From NCBI GenBank assembly GCA_017450465.1, contig JAFSUW010000007.1, forward strand, positions 70,247-134,246: DNA of 64,000 nucleotides, in the 5' to 3' direction. The translations under genes and the position numbers were made by a program. This document shows positions 38,675-47,930 of this stretch, in pieces; the first letter of the stretch is position 1, and the number at the start of each line of letters is the position of its first letter. The DNA comes from Clostridia bacterium (lineage in GTDB: Bacteria > Bacillota > Clostridia > TANB77 > RGIG9151). The notes under the pieces were generated by a model. The model worked only from the letters and a program-made list of their open reading frames with translations. It searched no databases and had not been told where the DNA came from.

Positions 38675-40603
38675 ATGAAAATACATAATAATGAACAAGA
38701 AGGAGGAAATAAAATGAATGAGAAAACAATAGATATGAAAGTAACAATTTTTATGACAATATTAGTAATAATGCTAGTTTTTGCAATTGGCATGATTAAT
38801 ATTTCATTTGCAAACAACACTAATACTTTTACATTTTCAAATGATGGAATAGTAGTATCGGATGAAAGCGGTAGTGGTTATAAAATTGAGGGAACATCAC
38901 TTACAATAAATGAAAGTGGTACTTATACAATTACAGGTAGTTGTAGCGAAGGTAATATAAAAGTAAAAAAAGAAACAACTGGAGTAACACTTGTTTTGAA
39001 AAACTTAACACTTAGTTCATCAACTACAGCACCAATTTCACTTAATAAATCCACTGATACAACAATAGAAGTAGTTGGTACAGTTAATTTGACAGATAAT
39101 GAAGATGTAGCACAAGAGGATACGAGTGAAGATTTTGAAGGAGCTTGTATAAAAGTAAAATCTGGTGCCACACTTTCAATAAAAGGAACAGGAACATTAA
39201 ATGTTGATGGAACGGCTTGTAAAAATGGTATTAAAGGAGCTGCAACATCTAAAATTACTGTAGATGGAAACGTAACATTTAATATTAAGGCAGCAAATAA
39301 CGGCCTTGCCGCAGATGGAAGTATGATATTAAATAGTGGTACTTTTAATGTTGAAGCAGAAGATGCAATAAAGTGCGATCCAGATGATGATGATACTGAA
39401 TCTTTAGGCGATTTAACTATTAATGGTGGAACGTATAACATAAAAGCAAGTAGCGATGGAATTCGTGCAAATGGAAAACTTGAAATTAATAATGGAACTT
39501 TTGACATTACAGCTGGTGAAGGATTAGAAGCAACTTATGTGTTAATTAATGATGGAAAGTTTGTTATTAATTCATCTGATGATGGAATAAATGCATCTAA
39601 TAAATCAACAAGATACTCAGTTAAAACTGAAATTAATGGTGGAGACATTACAATAAATATGGGACGTGGAGATACAGATGCAATCGATTCTAATGGTGAT
39701 TTAGTTATTAATGGTGGAACATTAAATATAACTGGGCAGTCAGCGTTTGATTATGAAAAAAAAGCAGAACTAAATGGTGGAAAAGTAATTGTAAATGGTT
39801 CAGAAGTAACATCTATATCTAATCAATTTATGGGAAGAGGCAACTTTGGAGGACAAAATGGTAATCAAGGTCAAATGATGAGACCAGGTATGGATGGACA
39901 AAATGCCAATGATATGTTCCAAAAAGGAATGAAAGGTCAAAATGGTGGACGTATGGTGCCACCAGAAATGAATGGACAAGATATGGGACAGATGATGCCA
40001 CCAGAAATGAATGGGCAAGGTAAAGACAAAATGATGTTTAATGGAAATAGACAAAGCAATAATTTAGGTAAAATGTCTGACTGGGCTACTGAAGGGGTAA
40101 ATAAAGCAAGTGAAATGCAATTAATACCTAAGTCTTTTGATAACACTGATTTAACAAGTAATATAACTCGTGAAGAATTTGCACATATTGTTATGAGATT
40201 ATATGAAGCACTTACTAATGAAAAATATGAGACTTCTAAAGAAAATCCATTTAATGATACAACTGATATTGATGTAATAAAAGCATATAGTTTAGGAATT
40301 ACAAGTGGTACATCGAGTAACACATTTTCTCCTAAGAATTTAATTACTAGAGAAGAAATGGCTACAATGATGACAAATGCAATAAATAAAGCAGGCATAG
40401 ATACAACAGTCGATATTGGTAAAGTATCAAAATTTAGTGATGATAGTAATATGCATGATTGGGGTAAAAAGCCAGTATATTTTATGTCGAGTAAGGATAT
40501 AATTAAAGGAGTTGGAAATAACACATTTGATGTGAATGGTAATGCAACTAAAGAGCAAGCATTAATAATATCTGCTAAAACAGTAGAAAAGTTCGTAAAG
40601 TAG
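38675..40603 (+). CDS. SLH-anchored beta-helix carbohydrate-binding protein (Cthe_2159-like)
   Basis: A 642-residue secreted surface protein. A signal peptide (TIFMTILVIMLVFAIGM and on, cleavage near SFA) is followed by a right-handed beta-helix of the carbohydrate-binding Cthe_2159 type (about 45-385), with repeats such as LTINGGTYNIKASSDGIRAN and DSNGDLVINGGTLNI. A Met/Asn/Gly/Gln-rich linker (about 385-470) with two PPEMNGQ repeats precedes SLH domains (about 470-642; for example AYSLGITSGTSSNTFSPKNLI). SLH domains hold the protein on pyruvylated wall polymer. Cthe_2159 binds polygalacturonate-like polymers, so pectin or uronic-acid binding is plausible. Two starts each have a good ribosome binding site: ATG 38675 and ATG 38714. 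Confidence 0.87.
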   Translation: MKIHNNEQEGGNKMNEKTIDMKVTIFMTILVIMLVFAIGMINISFANNTNTFTFSNDGIVVSDESGSGYKIEGTSLTINESGTYTITGSCSEGNIKVKKETTGVTLVLKNLTLSSSTTAPISLNKSTDTTIEVVGTVNLTDNEDVAQEDTSEDFEGACIKVKSGATLSIKGTGTLNVDGTACKNGIKGAATSKITVDGNVTFNIKAANNGLAADGSMILNSGTFNVEAEDAIKCDPDDDDTESLGDLTINGGTYNIKASSDGIRANGKLEINNGTFDITAGEGLEATYVLINDGKFVINSSDDGINASNKSTRYSVKTEINGGDITINMGRGDTDAIDSNGDLVINGGTLNITGQSAFDYEKKAELNGGKVIVNGSEVTSISNQFMGRGNFGGQNGNQGQMMRPGMDGQNANDMFQKGMKGQNGGRMVPPEMNGQDMGQMMPPEMNGQGKDKMMFNGNRQSNNLGKMSDWATEGVNKASEMQLIPKSFDNTDLTSNITREEFAHIVMRLYEALTNEKYETSKENPFNDTTDIDVIKAYSLGITSGTSSNTFSPKNLITREEMATMMTNAINKAGIDTTVDIGKVSKFSDDSNMHDWGKKPVYFMSSKDIIKGVGNNTFDVNGNATKEQALIISAKTVEKFVK

Positions 40604-40604
40604 T

Positions 40605-40635
40605 AAAAAGGGGTCAGGTTTCTGACTCCTTTTCT
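40605..40635 (+). terminator. Terminator after the SLH protein gene
   Basis: AAAAGGGGTCAG pairs with CTGACTCCTTTT around GTTT, then TCTT. Confidence 0.88.
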
Positions 40636-40693
40636 TAAATCTTGTCAAAACATATATATAATGATATACTTTCCATATTAAAGGAGAAATAAT

Positions 40694-42646
40694 ATGGAAT
40701 TTAAAATACATTCAAAATTTAAGCCAACTGGAGACCAGCCACAGGCTATAGAATATTTATCAAATGGTGTAATAAACGGAGAAAAATATCAGACACTACT
40801 TGGTGTTACGGGTAGTGGCAAAACATTTACTATGGCGAATATAATTGAAAAGGTTCAAAAACCAACGCTTATTTTGGCACATAATAAAACACTTGCAGGT
40901 CAGCTTTATAGTGAGTTTAAGGAATTTTTTCCGGAGAATGCTGTAGAGTATTTTGTGAGTTACTATGATTATTATCAGCCAGAAGCATATATAGCAAATA
41001 CAGATACATATATAGAAAAGGATTCATCAATAAATGATGAAATAGATAAATTACGTCATTCGGCAACAGCCTCATTATTTGAAAGGAAGGATGTAATAAT
41101 TGTATCGAGTGTTTCTTGTATATATGGCTTAGGTGATCCAGATGATTATAGCAACTTAACATTATCACTTCGCCCTGGTATGCAAAAAGATAGAGATGAA
41201 CTACTCAAAAAATTAGTTGAAATTCAGTACGAACGAAATGATATTGAATTTATTCGTAGCAAATTTAGAGTAAAAGGTGATGTGGTTGAGGTATTTCCAG
41301 CTGGTTTTGATGAAAAAGCAGTAAGAATAGAATTTTTCGGTGATGAAATAGATAAAATAAGTGAATTTGATCCACTTACGGGTAAAGCATTAAATACACT
41401 TTCACACATTTTAATTCATCCTGCATCACACTATGTAACAACAGGCGAAAAAATGAAAGGTGCAATAAAAGCAATAGAAGAGGAGCTAGAAGAAAGAATA
41501 GCATATTTCAAATCACAAAATAAACTACTTGAAGCACAAAGAATTGAACAACGTACAAATTTTGATTTGGAAATGCTTCAGGAAATAGGTTTTTGTCAAG
41601 GAATTGAGAATTATTCAAGGCATATAAGTGGCAGAAAAGAAGGAGAAGCACCATACACATTAATAGATTATTTCCCAAAAGATTTTTTATTAATAGTTGA
41701 TGAATCGCATGTAACAATTCCACAAGTAAGAGGTATGTATAATGGAGACCGTGCAAGAAAAGAAACACTTGTAGAATATGGCTTTAGATTACCATCTGCA
41801 TTTGATAATAGACCACTTAACTTTAATGAATTTGAAGAAAAAGTAAATCAAGTAATATGTGTAAGTGCAACACCAGCAGAGTACGAACTAAATAAGTCTA
41901 AAGGAAGAGTAGCAGAACAGATAATAAGGCCAACTGGCTTACTTGACCCTTTAATTGAAGTGCGTCCTGTTCAAAATCAAATAGATAATTTAATAACTGA
42001 AATAAATAGTGTGACCGAAAAGCAACAAAGGGTTTTAGTTACAACGCTAACTAAGAAAATGGCAGAAGATTTAACAGAGTATTTAGGAAAAGCGGGTATA
42101 AAAGTAAGGTATTTGCATTCAGATATTGATGCTCTAGAGCGTATGGACATAATAAATGAACTAAGGCAAGGTGTGTTTGATGTGCTAGTAGGTATTAACC
42201 TTCTTCGTGAAGGTTTAGACATACCGGAAGTATCGTTAGTTGCAATTCTTGATGCAGATAAAACTGGCTTCTTAAGGTCGGAACGTTCACTAATTCAGAC
42301 AATAGGCAGGGCAGCAAGAAACGCAGAAGGCCGTGTAATAATGTATGCAGATGAGTTAACCGAAGCAATGGAAATAGCAATCCATGAAACAAATAGAAGA
42401 CGTAAAATTCAAGATGATTACAATAAAAAGCATGGAATAATACCAAAAACTATAATAAAAGAAATACATGAAAACATACAAGTAACAAAGAAGATAAAAG
42501 AAGAAGGCAAGAAGTTAGTATATAAGGATAAAGAAAAATATATGAAGGAACAAGAAAAACGTATGCGTGCGTATGCAGATGATTTAGATTTTGAAAATGC
42601 GGCAATAATAAGGGATGAGCTAATTAAATTGCAGGGAGAAAAATAA
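40694..42646 (+). CDS. uvrB: Excinuclease ABC subunit B
   Basis: A 650-residue nucleotide-excision repair protein that receives damage from UvrA and loads UvrC. Walker [14 protein letters not shown] near 38, the damage-probing beta-hairpin [11 protein letters not shown] near 95, DESHVT Walker B near 335, helicase motifs SATPAEYE and QTIGRAARN, and a C-terminal UVR motif that interacts with UvrC ([20 protein letters not shown]). Length is normal. It is not followed by uvrA, which must lie elsewhere. Confidence 0.98.
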   Translation: MEFKIHSKFKPTGDQPQAIEYLSNGVINGEKYQTLLGVTGSGKTFTMANIIEKVQKPTLILAHNKTLAGQLYSEFKEFFPENAVEYFVSYYDYYQPEAYIANTDTYIEKDSSINDEIDKLRHSATASLFERKDVIIVSSVSCIYGLGDPDDYSNLTLSLRPGMQKDRDELLKKLVEIQYERNDIEFIRSKFRVKGDVVEVFPAGFDEKAVRIEFFGDEIDKISEFDPLTGKALNTLSHILIHPASHYVTTGEKMKGAIKAIEEELEERIAYFKSQNKLLEAQRIEQRTNFDLEMLQEIGFCQGIENYSRHISGRKEGEAPYTLIDYFPKDFLLIVDESHVTIPQVRGMYNGDRARKETLVEYGFRLPSAFDNRPLNFNEFEEKVNQVICVSATPAEYELNKSKGRVAEQIIRPTGLLDPLIEVRPVQNQIDNLITEINSVTEKQQRVLVTTLTKKMAEDLTEYLGKAGIKVRYLHSDIDALERMDIINELRQGVFDVLVGINLLREGLDIPEVSLVAILDADKTGFLRSERSLIQTIGRAARNAEGRVIMYADELTEAMEIAIHETNRRRKIQDDYNKKHGIIPKTIIKEIHENIQVTKKIKEEGKKLVYKDKEKYMKEQEKRMRAYADDLDFENAAIIRDELIKLQGEK

Positions 42647-42743
42647 TATACTATTTTTCAAAATATATTTACAAAATAATTATAAATGTGTTAAAATATT
42701 TTGTCGAAAGATAAAATCTTTAAAAAGACAAAGGAGAATAGAA

Positions 42744-43946
42744 ATGAATATACTAGTAATTAACTGTGGTAGTTCATCACTAAAGTATCAATTAATTGAT
42801 ATGGATACAGAAAGCGTAATTGCTAAAGGAAATTGTGAAAAGATAGGTTTACCTGATGCTTTTCATAAATACAAACCAACTGGAAAGGACGAAGTTTTAT
42901 TTAACGGACCTTTTCCAACACACTTAGAGGCAGTAGAATCAGTATTAAACGCACTAGCAGATAGCAAAATCGGTGTAATAAAATCTTTAGACGAAATAAG
43001 TGCAGTAGGACATAGAATAGTCCAAGGTGGTAGCATATTTAAGGGACCAGCTATTGTTACTGATGAAGTAATAGAGCAAATTGAGGATTTAGCGTCTTTA
43101 GCACCACTTCATAATAAAGCACATGCAATAGGAATAAGAGCATGTAGAAAAGAATTACCAGACGTTCCAATGGTAGTAGTGTTTGATACATCTTTCCATC
43201 AAACAATGCCTGATTATGCATATATGTATGGAATACCTTATGAAATGTATGAAAAAGGTAAGATTAGAAGATATGGATTCCATGGAACATCACACCATTA
43301 TGTAGCACTTAGAACTGCAGAAATAATGGGTAAAGATTTATCAGAATTAAAACTTATTATATGTCACTTAGGAAATGGATCAAGTATAACAGCTATTAAA
43401 AATGGCAAAGTTATAGATACAACAATGGGATTAACACCGCTTGATGGGCTTATGATGGGTACTCGTTGTGGTGCTATTGACCCTGCTGTAATCCCATTTG
43501 TAATGGAAAACTTCGGTGTAAAACCTGAAGAATTAAATGACTTTATGAATAAAAAATGTGGAATGCAAGGAATATCTGGAGTAAGTAGTGACTTTAGAGA
43601 TTTGCAAGCAGTAAAGCATGAAAATGATAGAGCAAGATTAGCACTTGATATGTTCTGTTATCAAGCAAAGAAGTACATCGGTGGATTTATTGCTGCATTA
43701 AATGGCATAGATGCATTAGTATTTACAGCAGGTGTAGGCGAAAACGATTATGATGTTCGTGAGCAAATAACAGATGACATGGATTACTTAGGAATCGTGT
43801 TAAATAAAGAAAAGAATCATGGATTAAAAGCTAAAGAATCAGATTTAACAGGCGAGGGTTCAAAAGCAAAAGTATATTTAGTCCCAACAAATGAGGAGCT
43901 AATGATTGCAAGAGAAACACTTCAAATGATTGGCAAAAAATATTAA
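42744..43946 (+). CDS. ackA: Acetate kinase
   Basis: A 400-residue kinase that makes ATP from acetyl phosphate, the last step of acetate formation in fermenting bacteria. The signatures NCGSSSLKYQ at the start, GHRIVQGG, PLHNKAHA, RYGFHGTSHHYV with the catalytic region, and CHLGNGSSITAI are all intact, as is the C-terminal TNEELMIARET. An AAAGGAG site precedes ATG. The usual partner pta is not in the window. A terminator follows. Confidence 0.98.
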   Translation: MNILVINCGSSSLKYQLIDMDTESVIAKGNCEKIGLPDAFHKYKPTGKDEVLFNGPFPTHLEAVESVLNALADSKIGVIKSLDEISAVGHRIVQGGSIFKGPAIVTDEVIEQIEDLASLAPLHNKAHAIGIRACRKELPDVPMVVVFDTSFHQTMPDYAYMYGIPYEMYEKGKIRRYGFHGTSHHYVALRTAEIMGKDLSELKLIICHLGNGSSITAIKNGKVIDTTMGLTPLDGLMMGTRCGAIDPAVIPFVMENFGVKPEELNDFMNKKCGMQGISGVSSDFRDLQAVKHENDRARLALDMFCYQAKKYIGGFIAALNGIDALVFTAGVGENDYDVREQITDDMDYLGIVLNKEKNHGLKAKESDLTGEGSKAKVYLVPTNEELMIARETLQMIGKKY

Positions 43947-43954
43947 AAATTACA

Positions 43955-43983
43955 GGGGCGAACAAAAAGTTCGCTCTTTTTTT
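43955..43983 (+). terminator. Terminator after ackA
   Basis: GGGCGAAC pairs with GTTCGCTC around AAAAA, then seven or more T. Confidence 0.88.
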
Positions 43984-44050
43984 ATGTTGATGAATATGTC
44001 TATTTATGGCGATTTTATAATATTTGAATAAAAAATTTTTAAAAAAGTGG

Positions 44051-44079
44051 TTGACATAATATACAACATATGGTAAAAT
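44051..44079 (+). promoter_or_regulatory. Promoter of the riboswitch-led operon
   Basis: TTGACA at 44051-44056 and TAAAAT at 44074-44079, spacer of 17, carrying the same TAATATAC extension as the promoter at 11335. Confidence 0.75.
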
Positions 44080-44085
44080 TAGAAT

Positions 44086-44172
44086 TGTAACGAGGGAGTA
44101 GTTGGTATAGCAAACTGCTATATAGTAAAATCACCAACCGTCCTAAGGGACTGGTTTTACTTTAAATAACAA
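44086..44172 (+). promoter_or_regulatory. yybP-ykoY-like (Mn2+) riboswitch aptamer
   Basis: GTAACGAG pairs with CTTGTTAC to form P1, directly enclosing GGAGTAG on the 5' side and AACAAGA on the 3' side, the two conserved internal-loop sequences of the yybP-ykoY manganese riboswitch (consensus GGAGUAG and GCAAGA). Between them are a hairpin (TATAGCA/TGCTATA) and a second arm (AGTAAAA...TTTTACT with ACCA/TGGT and GTCC/GGAC inside). The P1 3' strand also forms part of the terminator that follows. The class call rests on these two motifs and P1; the third conserved loop is not clear. Confidence 0.6.
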
Positions 44173-44212
44173 GACTTGTTACGTACTGTAAGGTGCGTAC
44201 GAGTCTTTTTTA
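44162..44212 (+). terminator. Terminator overlapping the riboswitch P1 strand
   Basis: GACTTGTTACGTAC pairs with GTGCGTACGAGTC with one bulge, followed by six T. P1 formation by the aptamer would prevent it, so ligand would turn expression on. Confidence 0.8.
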
Positions 44213-44248
44213 ATACGCAAAAAGTAAAACCAATTATATTGTTTTATG

Positions 44249-44297
44249 AACCTATCTCAATAATTTCTTAAAAGAATTAATGAGATAGGTATTTTTT
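44249..44297 (+). terminator. Second leader terminator
   Basis: ACCTATCTCA pairs with TGAGATAGGT with an inner AATTTCTT/AAGAATT helix, then seven T; the ribosome binding site GAAAGGAGGGGG follows at once. Confidence 0.8.
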
Positions 44298-44317
44298 TGC
44301 GAAAGGAGGGGGTAAAA

Positions 44318-44638
44318 ATGGTAAGCATAGCGTTTAAGGAAGCAGCAAAAGAAGTATTACTTATATTACAACATACAGACAAAGATGCAGTAGCAAAAAT
44401 ACCAAAGAAGTTTTTGGAATTTTTAATAGAAAATAGTTCAAAAACCTACGAACCAGATTTTGATTTTACCAAACCAATATCTGATTTTACATTGAAACCG
44501 AAGACACAAGCACTTCTTGGAATAATTTATGAAAAATACTGGGCAAATGAAGAAGAAAGAAAAGTTTTTATCCTTAAAGCAAAGAAAAGGGAAGAAGATT
44601 ACAAGAAGAAAATTAGAACACGAAATAATATAAATTAA
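44318..44638 (+). CDS. Small protein, first gene of the riboswitch-led operon
   Basis: A 106-residue protein with no recognised family. Helical start (AFKEAAKEVLLILQ), a middle DFDFTKPISDFTLKPKTQAL, a second helix (GIIYEKYW) and a very basic end (KAKKREEDYKKKIRTR). It could bind nucleic acid or partner proteins. ATG at 44318 follows GGAGGGGG; a longer in-frame start would lie inside the leader terminator. It is 14 bases before the next gene and so part of the same operon. Confidence 0.6.
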   Translation: MVSIAFKEAAKEVLLILQHTDKDAVAKIPKKFLEFLIENSSKTYEPDFDFTKPISDFTLKPKTQALLGIIYEKYWANEEERKVFILKAKKREEDYKKKIRTRNNIN

Positions 44639-44652
44639 AAGGAGATAAAAAA

Positions 44653-45921
44653 ATGGCAAATTATCCAATGGTAAGTAATAGTCCTATATTTTTTGAGGGA
44701 CCATATATGCACGAAGCAAGAAAAAGATTTAAGACATTAAAAGAAGCACTAGATGCAACAGTAGAAGCATCAGATTCACTTGCACAATCAGATTTATTAT
44801 ATGTTTTTGGTGAAGTAAGTAGCATAGCAAGTAATACTGAAATAGAAGAAAAAGTAGAACAGTATTATAAAGAAAATATGGATAGCTGGAATAAACCAAT
44901 GATTGGTACAGCTTACACATACGATGATTTAGAAAAAGGTATGGTAGTAAGTGGTCAAGGAAGCGCACCAAATTCAATTTATTACACAACATCAACAGGA
45001 AAAAACCAAGTAATGATAAGAGAAGAGGAAGACGCAAATGGTGAGAAATACTATGTTGCAATTTATCGTGTAGAATCAGAGCATTTACTTCAGTTCTCAA
45101 CTGCAATGCAAAGTTTTAATAATAATGGTTGGGACTGCAGATGCGTAGTTGCAACAAGAATGGAGAAAAAAGAGTTTAATCATGACCCCAAAATGGAAGG
45201 TTATTATGAAGCAGAACAACCTGATTGGTCGTATTCAATTGGTTCTCGAGAAATTCCACCATCAAAAGAGTTATTAGAAGCAATGGATGAGAGTGCAATT
45301 GAACAAAATGCAGTTATGTGGACGAATGCAGAAAAACAAATGGCAATTACAAAGAAAATAATTGAAGAAGAAGAAAAAATACGTGAAGGTAGGTTTGTTC
45401 CAACATTTTCAGAAGGACTTAAAGGTGTAAAACTTTCAGATATTGATGCTAAATATGAGGATATAGCTACTGTGTTATGGCGTATGGGAGAGTTTGATGC
45501 ATTTGTTGCATATACCAGAATTATTTTTAGTCAAATACATAGATCTCAAAATGCTGATTACTTAAATTACGTAAATAAAAATATGATGACTTTACTATTA
45601 AACTTTATTAGTGAACGTAATTTAGTAGGAGAAATAGAAGAAACCATAAAAAAACAAGTAAGAAATGAAACAATATCTTCTGAGGAATTTGAACGAATAG
45701 ATAGAGTCGTTGAAAAAGTAAGAAAAATTGATGAAGCAGATAAAATTCAAGAAGATTTAGAAAAAGCTTCAAGAAGAAAAGCATCTGCTTCCAAAAGGAA
45801 AGAAGGAAAAAGAAGATATACATCAAAAGCAATTGCGAAGGCGGTAGAACCAAGAGCAGATCAAATGAAAGACACATTAGAAGAAATGGTTGATGAAAAA
45901 GATAAAAATAAAATTAAATAA
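44653..45921 (+). CDS. Operon protein of unknown function
   Basis: A 422-residue, mostly soluble acidic protein with no recognised family. The first 200 residues look alpha/beta (VSNSPIFFEGPYMHEARKRF; VMIREEEDANGEKYYVAIY); the second half is helical, and the last 70 residues are rich in Lys/Arg/Glu with a basic patch (RRKASASKRKEGKRR). The following protein has a matching VDANGRKYYEYAG strand pattern at its centre (here DANGEKYYVAIYR), so both may share a domain. Good AAAGGAG site. Role unknown. Confidence 0.6.
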   Translation: MANYPMVSNSPIFFEGPYMHEARKRFKTLKEALDATVEASDSLAQSDLLYVFGEVSSIASNTEIEEKVEQYYKENMDSWNKPMIGTAYTYDDLEKGMVVSGQGSAPNSIYYTTSTGKNQVMIREEEDANGEKYYVAIYRVESEHLLQFSTAMQSFNNNGWDCRCVVATRMEKKEFNHDPKMEGYYEAEQPDWSYSIGSREIPPSKELLEAMDESAIEQNAVMWTNAEKQMAITKKIIEEEEKIREGRFVPTFSEGLKGVKLSDIDAKYEDIATVLWRMGEFDAFVAYTRIIFSQIHRSQNADYLNYVNKNMMTLLLNFISERNLVGEIEETIKKQVRNETISSEEFERIDRVVEKVRKIDEADKIQEDLEKASRRKASASKRKEGKRRYTSKAIAKAVEPRADQMKDTLEEMVDEKDKNKIK

Positions 45922-45960
45922 AATATTAGCGGGAAAAGCCCGTGGAGGAGAGGGAGAAAG

Positions 45961-46845
45961 ATGAATATTAGTTACAAAATGATGTTAGGAGTAAATCCTG
46001 GATATGGTCATGAAAATGAAAATTTAACACCTGAAAGTGCAATGAAACTTGGCTCAGCTTCGGCTATAAGAAATTTTCCAGGTGAAATATTGCAAAGAGC
46101 AAGAATGTATCGTGCTGCTGCAATTTATTCAACCGATTTTGGATGCCCAAGAGGTGGTGAAGTTGGAGTACAACTAGAAGGTGAAGTATCAATTGATAAG
46201 ATGGAAGAATTAATTAATGGCGTAAAAGCAATGATGGCAGATTTAGGCCAAACTACAGTAACAATTGAATGGGAAGTAGTAGGACATTCTTTCGGAAGTA
46301 CATATATATGTGAAGGTGGGAAGAGAGCTTATTATAATGCTCCAACTGAAGGAATAGAACATTTTTCAGTAAAAATACCTGAGGAGGTTGTAGAGTTTAG
46401 ATCATTAGGTGCTAAATTACAAAGTGCTATGCAAGAAGTAAGTAGAAAGGAGGTTAATGGACATGGGTTTTATATGACTTCTGGCATATTAATTCAAAAA
46501 GTTGATGCAAATGGTAGAAAGTACTATGAATATGCTGGTACACAAAACCCAAGTTATGGTCAGTTAGATAAGGAACTATATCAAGAATCTGTAGTTCGTA
46601 CAGTAGATACTGCTTTGCATGAAATAACACCTTCACTTGTTGAATTTAGTGAATTTGGTGTAGCACTAGAAACATATATGGAACGAGAAAGAGAAAAAGA
46701 AATAGCATACGACATAGAAAGAGATTTTGAGATGGAAGAAAAAATAGAAAAATATTCATTAGGACTTATGACAAAAGAAGAATTTGACGAATACAAAAAG
46801 GGATATAACAAAAGAAGAAATAGAGAAATTGAATTTGAAATGTAA
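45961..46845 (+). CDS. Operon protein of unknown function
   Basis: A 294-residue protein with no recognised family. The first part (MMLGVNPGYGHENENLTPES, then SAIRNFPGEILQRARMYRAA, and DFGCPRGGEVGVQLEGEVS) looks like an alpha/beta enzyme or capsid-like domain; the middle ANGRKYYEYAGTQNPSY resembles a segment of the preceding protein. The C-terminal 80 residues are charged and helical (EREREKEIAYDIERDFEMEE). A GGAGGAGAGGGAG site lies just before ATG. Its place between two operon mates suggests a common process, but I cannot name it. Confidence 0.6.
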   Translation: MNISYKMMLGVNPGYGHENENLTPESAMKLGSASAIRNFPGEILQRARMYRAAAIYSTDFGCPRGGEVGVQLEGEVSIDKMEELINGVKAMMADLGQTTVTIEWEVVGHSFGSTYICEGGKRAYYNAPTEGIEHFSVKIPEEVVEFRSLGAKLQSAMQEVSRKEVNGHGFYMTSGILIQKVDANGRKYYEYAGTQNPSYGQLDKELYQESVVRTVDTALHEITPSLVEFSEFGVALETYMEREREKEIAYDIERDFEMEEKIEKYSLGLMTKEEFDEYKKGYNKRRNREIEFEM

Positions 46846-46869
46846 TTATTAAAATAGGAGGTAATGTTT

Positions 46870-47748
46870 ATGCCAAACATTGAAGAAAAGGGTACAAACA
46901 AATATCAATTAAGGAGAGCATTAAGAAACGAAGTAACGATAGGTTTATTTGGAACATGTGGTGGAAGCACATGGAGAGATAAATTTATAGAAAGATATGA
47001 TGAAGAAGGAATAGAATGGTTTAATCCGCAAAAAGCTGACTGGAAACCAGAAGACATGGAATTAGAGAACGTTAACTTAAACGAAGATGACATTATACTT
47101 TTTCCAATAACTTCTGAAACTTATGGTACTGGTTCATTGGGCGAAACGGGATTTTCACTAACATCATCAATTGCAAGAGCAGCATCAAGTAATAAAAATC
47201 AAAGAGTAGTATTTTTCATAGCACCAGATGTAGATGAAAAGTTAGCAGAAGAAAATCCGGCTGCTGCAAAAGAATCTAGAAGAGCAAGAAAACTTGTTGC
47301 ATCAAAAATAAAAATCAATCCAGTAAGTAACGTTTATGAAGTAAGTAGTTTAGAAGAAATGCTTGAAATTTCATTACAACTTTATAAAATGGCAGTCGTT
47401 GAAAAAGAAATAAGAAAAACTGTTTCAAAAGTAAGAGAAAGTGAAAGAAGTGAATATCAAGCAGAAATGTTTGAAATAGTTAATGAAAATGAAGGATTTA
47501 GGAATGCACTATTTAGTTTGCCAGATAGTAAAAGAAGTATTTTGCTTGGTAGCTTGGATTTTATGGATTACATAATGGAACATAAAGATGATGCAAGGTT
47601 TATGATAGCACTTTCAAAATTACCAGAAGATAAACTTCAAATACTTGCAAAGCACCCAGAAAAAATCGAAGAAATAGTAGATTTTGAACTTACACATGAG
47701 GAGATAATGAAAGCTCATGGTAAAGAAATGGGTGGAATGGATAGGTAA
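46870..47748 (+). CDS. Nucleoside 2-deoxyribosyltransferase-like protein
   Basis: A 292-residue protein. Residues about 22-140 match the nucleoside 2-deoxyribosyltransferase-like family (Nuc_deoxyri_tr2): VTIGLFGTCGGSTWRDKFIE, WFNPQKADWKP, then NEDDIILFPITSETYGTGSLGE with the acidic pair and conserved Glu. In known enzymes this fold cleaves or moves the N-glycosidic bond of deoxynucleosides or nucleotides. The C-terminal 150 residues are helical and charged, with no known domain (SLPDSKRSILLGSLDFMDYI). ATG at 46870 is chosen because AGGAGG is about eight bases upstream; ATG 46864 is too close. Last gene of the operon, followed by a terminator. Confidence 0.78.
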   Translation: MPNIEEKGTNKYQLRRALRNEVTIGLFGTCGGSTWRDKFIERYDEEGIEWFNPQKADWKPEDMELENVNLNEDDIILFPITSETYGTGSLGETGFSLTSSIARAASSNKNQRVVFFIAPDVDEKLAEENPAAAKESRRARKLVASKIKINPVSNVYEVSSLEEMLEISLQLYKMAVVEKEIRKTVSKVRESERSEYQAEMFEIVNENEGFRNALFSLPDSKRSILLGSLDFMDYIMEHKDDARFMIALSKLPEDKLQILAKHPEKIEEIVDFELTHEEIMKAHGKEMGGMDR

Positions 47749-47752
47749 CAAC

Positions 47753-47788
47753 AAAAAAATATGGGCAATCATTTGCCCATATTTTTTG
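47753..47788 (+). terminator. Terminator of the riboswitch-led operon
   Basis: AAAAATATGGGCAA pairs with TTGCCCATATTTTTT around TCAT. Confidence 0.92.
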
Positions 47789-47858
47789 TTGTATAAAGAA
47801 AACCACGCGATAGTCGCGTGGTTCAAAAAAGCTTTAGCGATGAATATATACAAAAAAT

Positions 47859-47921
47859 CTCCGATTTTGTAGAATATTTTTGTGACCTGTCAGTTACAAA
47901 AATATTCTATAGAAATCGGAG
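47859..47921 (+). promoter_or_regulatory. Long hairpin hiding the transposase ribosome binding site
   Basis: CTCCGATTT with AAATCGGAG, and AGAATATTTTTGT with ACAAAAATATTCT, form one long imperfect stem of about 63 bases. GGAGG (47918-47922) lies in its 3' arm, eight bases before the transposase ATG. Confidence 0.8.
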
Positions 47922-47930
47922 GACGATAAA

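Noticed and set aside
38669-38713. Separate leader peptide before the SLH protein
   Set aside because: The first ATG is in the same frame with no stop before the second, so it is an alternative start rather than a separate peptide.
44086-44172. THF riboswitch or T-box in the 44 kb leader
   Set aside because: GGAGTAG resembles the THF start, but the 3' GAGCG and pseudoknot parts are missing; the T-box AGGGTGG motif is absent. The P1 and AACAAGA fit yybP-ykoY better.
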